NCBI GenBank assembly: GCA_001899255.1
Contig: MKVX01000022.1
Coordinates: forward strand, 1-32,443
DNA length: 32,443 bases
Direction of reading: 5' to 3'
Source: Rhizobiales bacterium 62-47
Lineage (GTDB): Bacteria > Pseudomonadota > Alphaproteobacteria > Rhizobiales > Xanthobacteraceae
This document shows positions 31,888 to 32,443 of the stretch, in pieces (position 1 is the first letter of the stretch; each line of letters starts with the position of its first letter). The notes below the pieces were generated by a model. The model worked only from the letters and a program-made list of their open reading frames with translations, made no database searches and was not told where the DNA came from. Position numbers and translations under genes: made by a program.

Positions 31888-32443
31888 AGAGTAGCCTCAA
31901 GTACGTGCATTATATTATTCCCAGTTTGTTCTCTAACAATCCTGTCTGAATTTTCCCTGACAATCGACGTTTGAGACATCCGATCTGGTCGCTTCCCGAA
32001 CGAGAGTACACCCGTCGAGTGCTATAGAGATTACCAAGCGAGCGCCGTGCGTGCCATCCGACAGGGACAGATCCAAGACTCCCGGACTAAGCCTCAGTCT
32101 GGTAGCATGAAGACATCAGCGGTGTTTGATGTACTAGCAGCGGCAATCGACGGGACGGGATGGATCCGGACTCGGTCACGGGAGGGCAACGAGGAGCCGC
32201 TATCCGGAAGAAATCGTCCTGCAAGAATTGAACATCGCGCTCTGCGGCGCTGCCAACTTGAATGACCTCTGAAATATCTGGAGGTCAATACGGCGAATTG
32301 CTCTGCAACGGCGCTCCGCAAATATGCAAGATATCAACCTAATATTAAGTTGGCGCGCCCGACACGACCCCGTTCCCGCGTCCGGCCGCCAAGCCGAACC
32401 CATTCTTTTGATTGCGGATTCTCGGATCAGGGGTAGCCTTTCA
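31888..32443. other. Right-hand end without a supported gene
   Basis: Frames up to about 75 codons occur on both strands, but none has a ribosome site or protein-like pattern. The first ~150 nt upstream of the TPR gene are relatively AT-rich and probably hold its promoter. No tRNA, att-like repeat or insertion-sequence end was recognised. Confidence 0.45.

Noticed and set aside
1-32443. Integrase, relaxase, att sites, origin of transfer, insertion sequences or CRISPR arrays
   Set aside because: I searched by eye on both strands and found no transposase or recombinase motif, no array of regularly spaced repeats and no direct-repeat pair near the ends of the trb block.
31888-32443. tRNA or attachment site at the right end
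   Set aside because: No TTCGANNCC-type T-loop with an acceptor stem was seen, and no repeat matches the left side of the trb block.

Overview
The window looks like part of an alphaproteobacterial genome, most likely Hyphomicrobiales (Bradyrhizobium/Afipia/Rhodopseudomonas-like). The evidence is GC-rich coding sequence, a trb cluster of the type found on conjugative elements of that order, a FixJ-like response regulator, a RopB/OprB-type porin and an alphaproteobacterial PilZ protein. The assignment rests on protein style, not on a search.

Region 1 (1-12.5 kb) is the mating-pair-formation half of an integrative conjugative element or conjugative plasmid. The order is end of traG, a CopG-type regulator, an inverted SRPBCC/AHSA1 gene, then trbB-C-D-E-J-K-L-F-G-I and a DUF2274 gene, closed by a convergent LysR regulator. 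Most trb genes overlap or nearly touch, so they form one operon encoding a VirB-like type IV secretion machine. No integrase, relaxase, att site or tRNA is visible, so the element's ends lie outside the window.

Region 2 (12.5-21.5 kb) is transcribed entirely from the minus strand. In transcription order it holds a 98-aa gene of unknown function, an MgtA-type Mg2+ P-type ATPase, a two-barrel porin fusion, an MgtC/SapB protein, and a membrane histidine kinase with its FixJ-like regulator. This looks like an ion-homeostasis or envelope-stress module. The mgtA and porin leaders both carry structure that suggests regulation. A 30-bp split motif (CGATATAC-N15-ATATACC) occurs once at each end of the module.

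Region 3 (21.5-24 kb) is gene-poor. It holds a small membrane protein, a single-domain PilZ protein and a VIT1/CCC1-type Fe/Mn transporter.

Region 4 (24-31.2 kb) is a heavy-metal efflux locus. A TolC-like outer-membrane protein, a CzcA-type RND pump and a secreted Cys/His-containing protein form one overlapping minus-strand operon. It is divergent from an OmpR-type regulator and sensor kinase. The periplasmic adaptor (CzcB/CusB) that normally sits between the first two genes is absent. A TPR protein follows, and the last ~550 bases hold no gene I can support.

The observations most worth following up are the adaptor-less RND operon with its secreted partner, the double-barrel porin beside mgtA/mgtC, the structured leaders, and the duplicated 30-bp motif.
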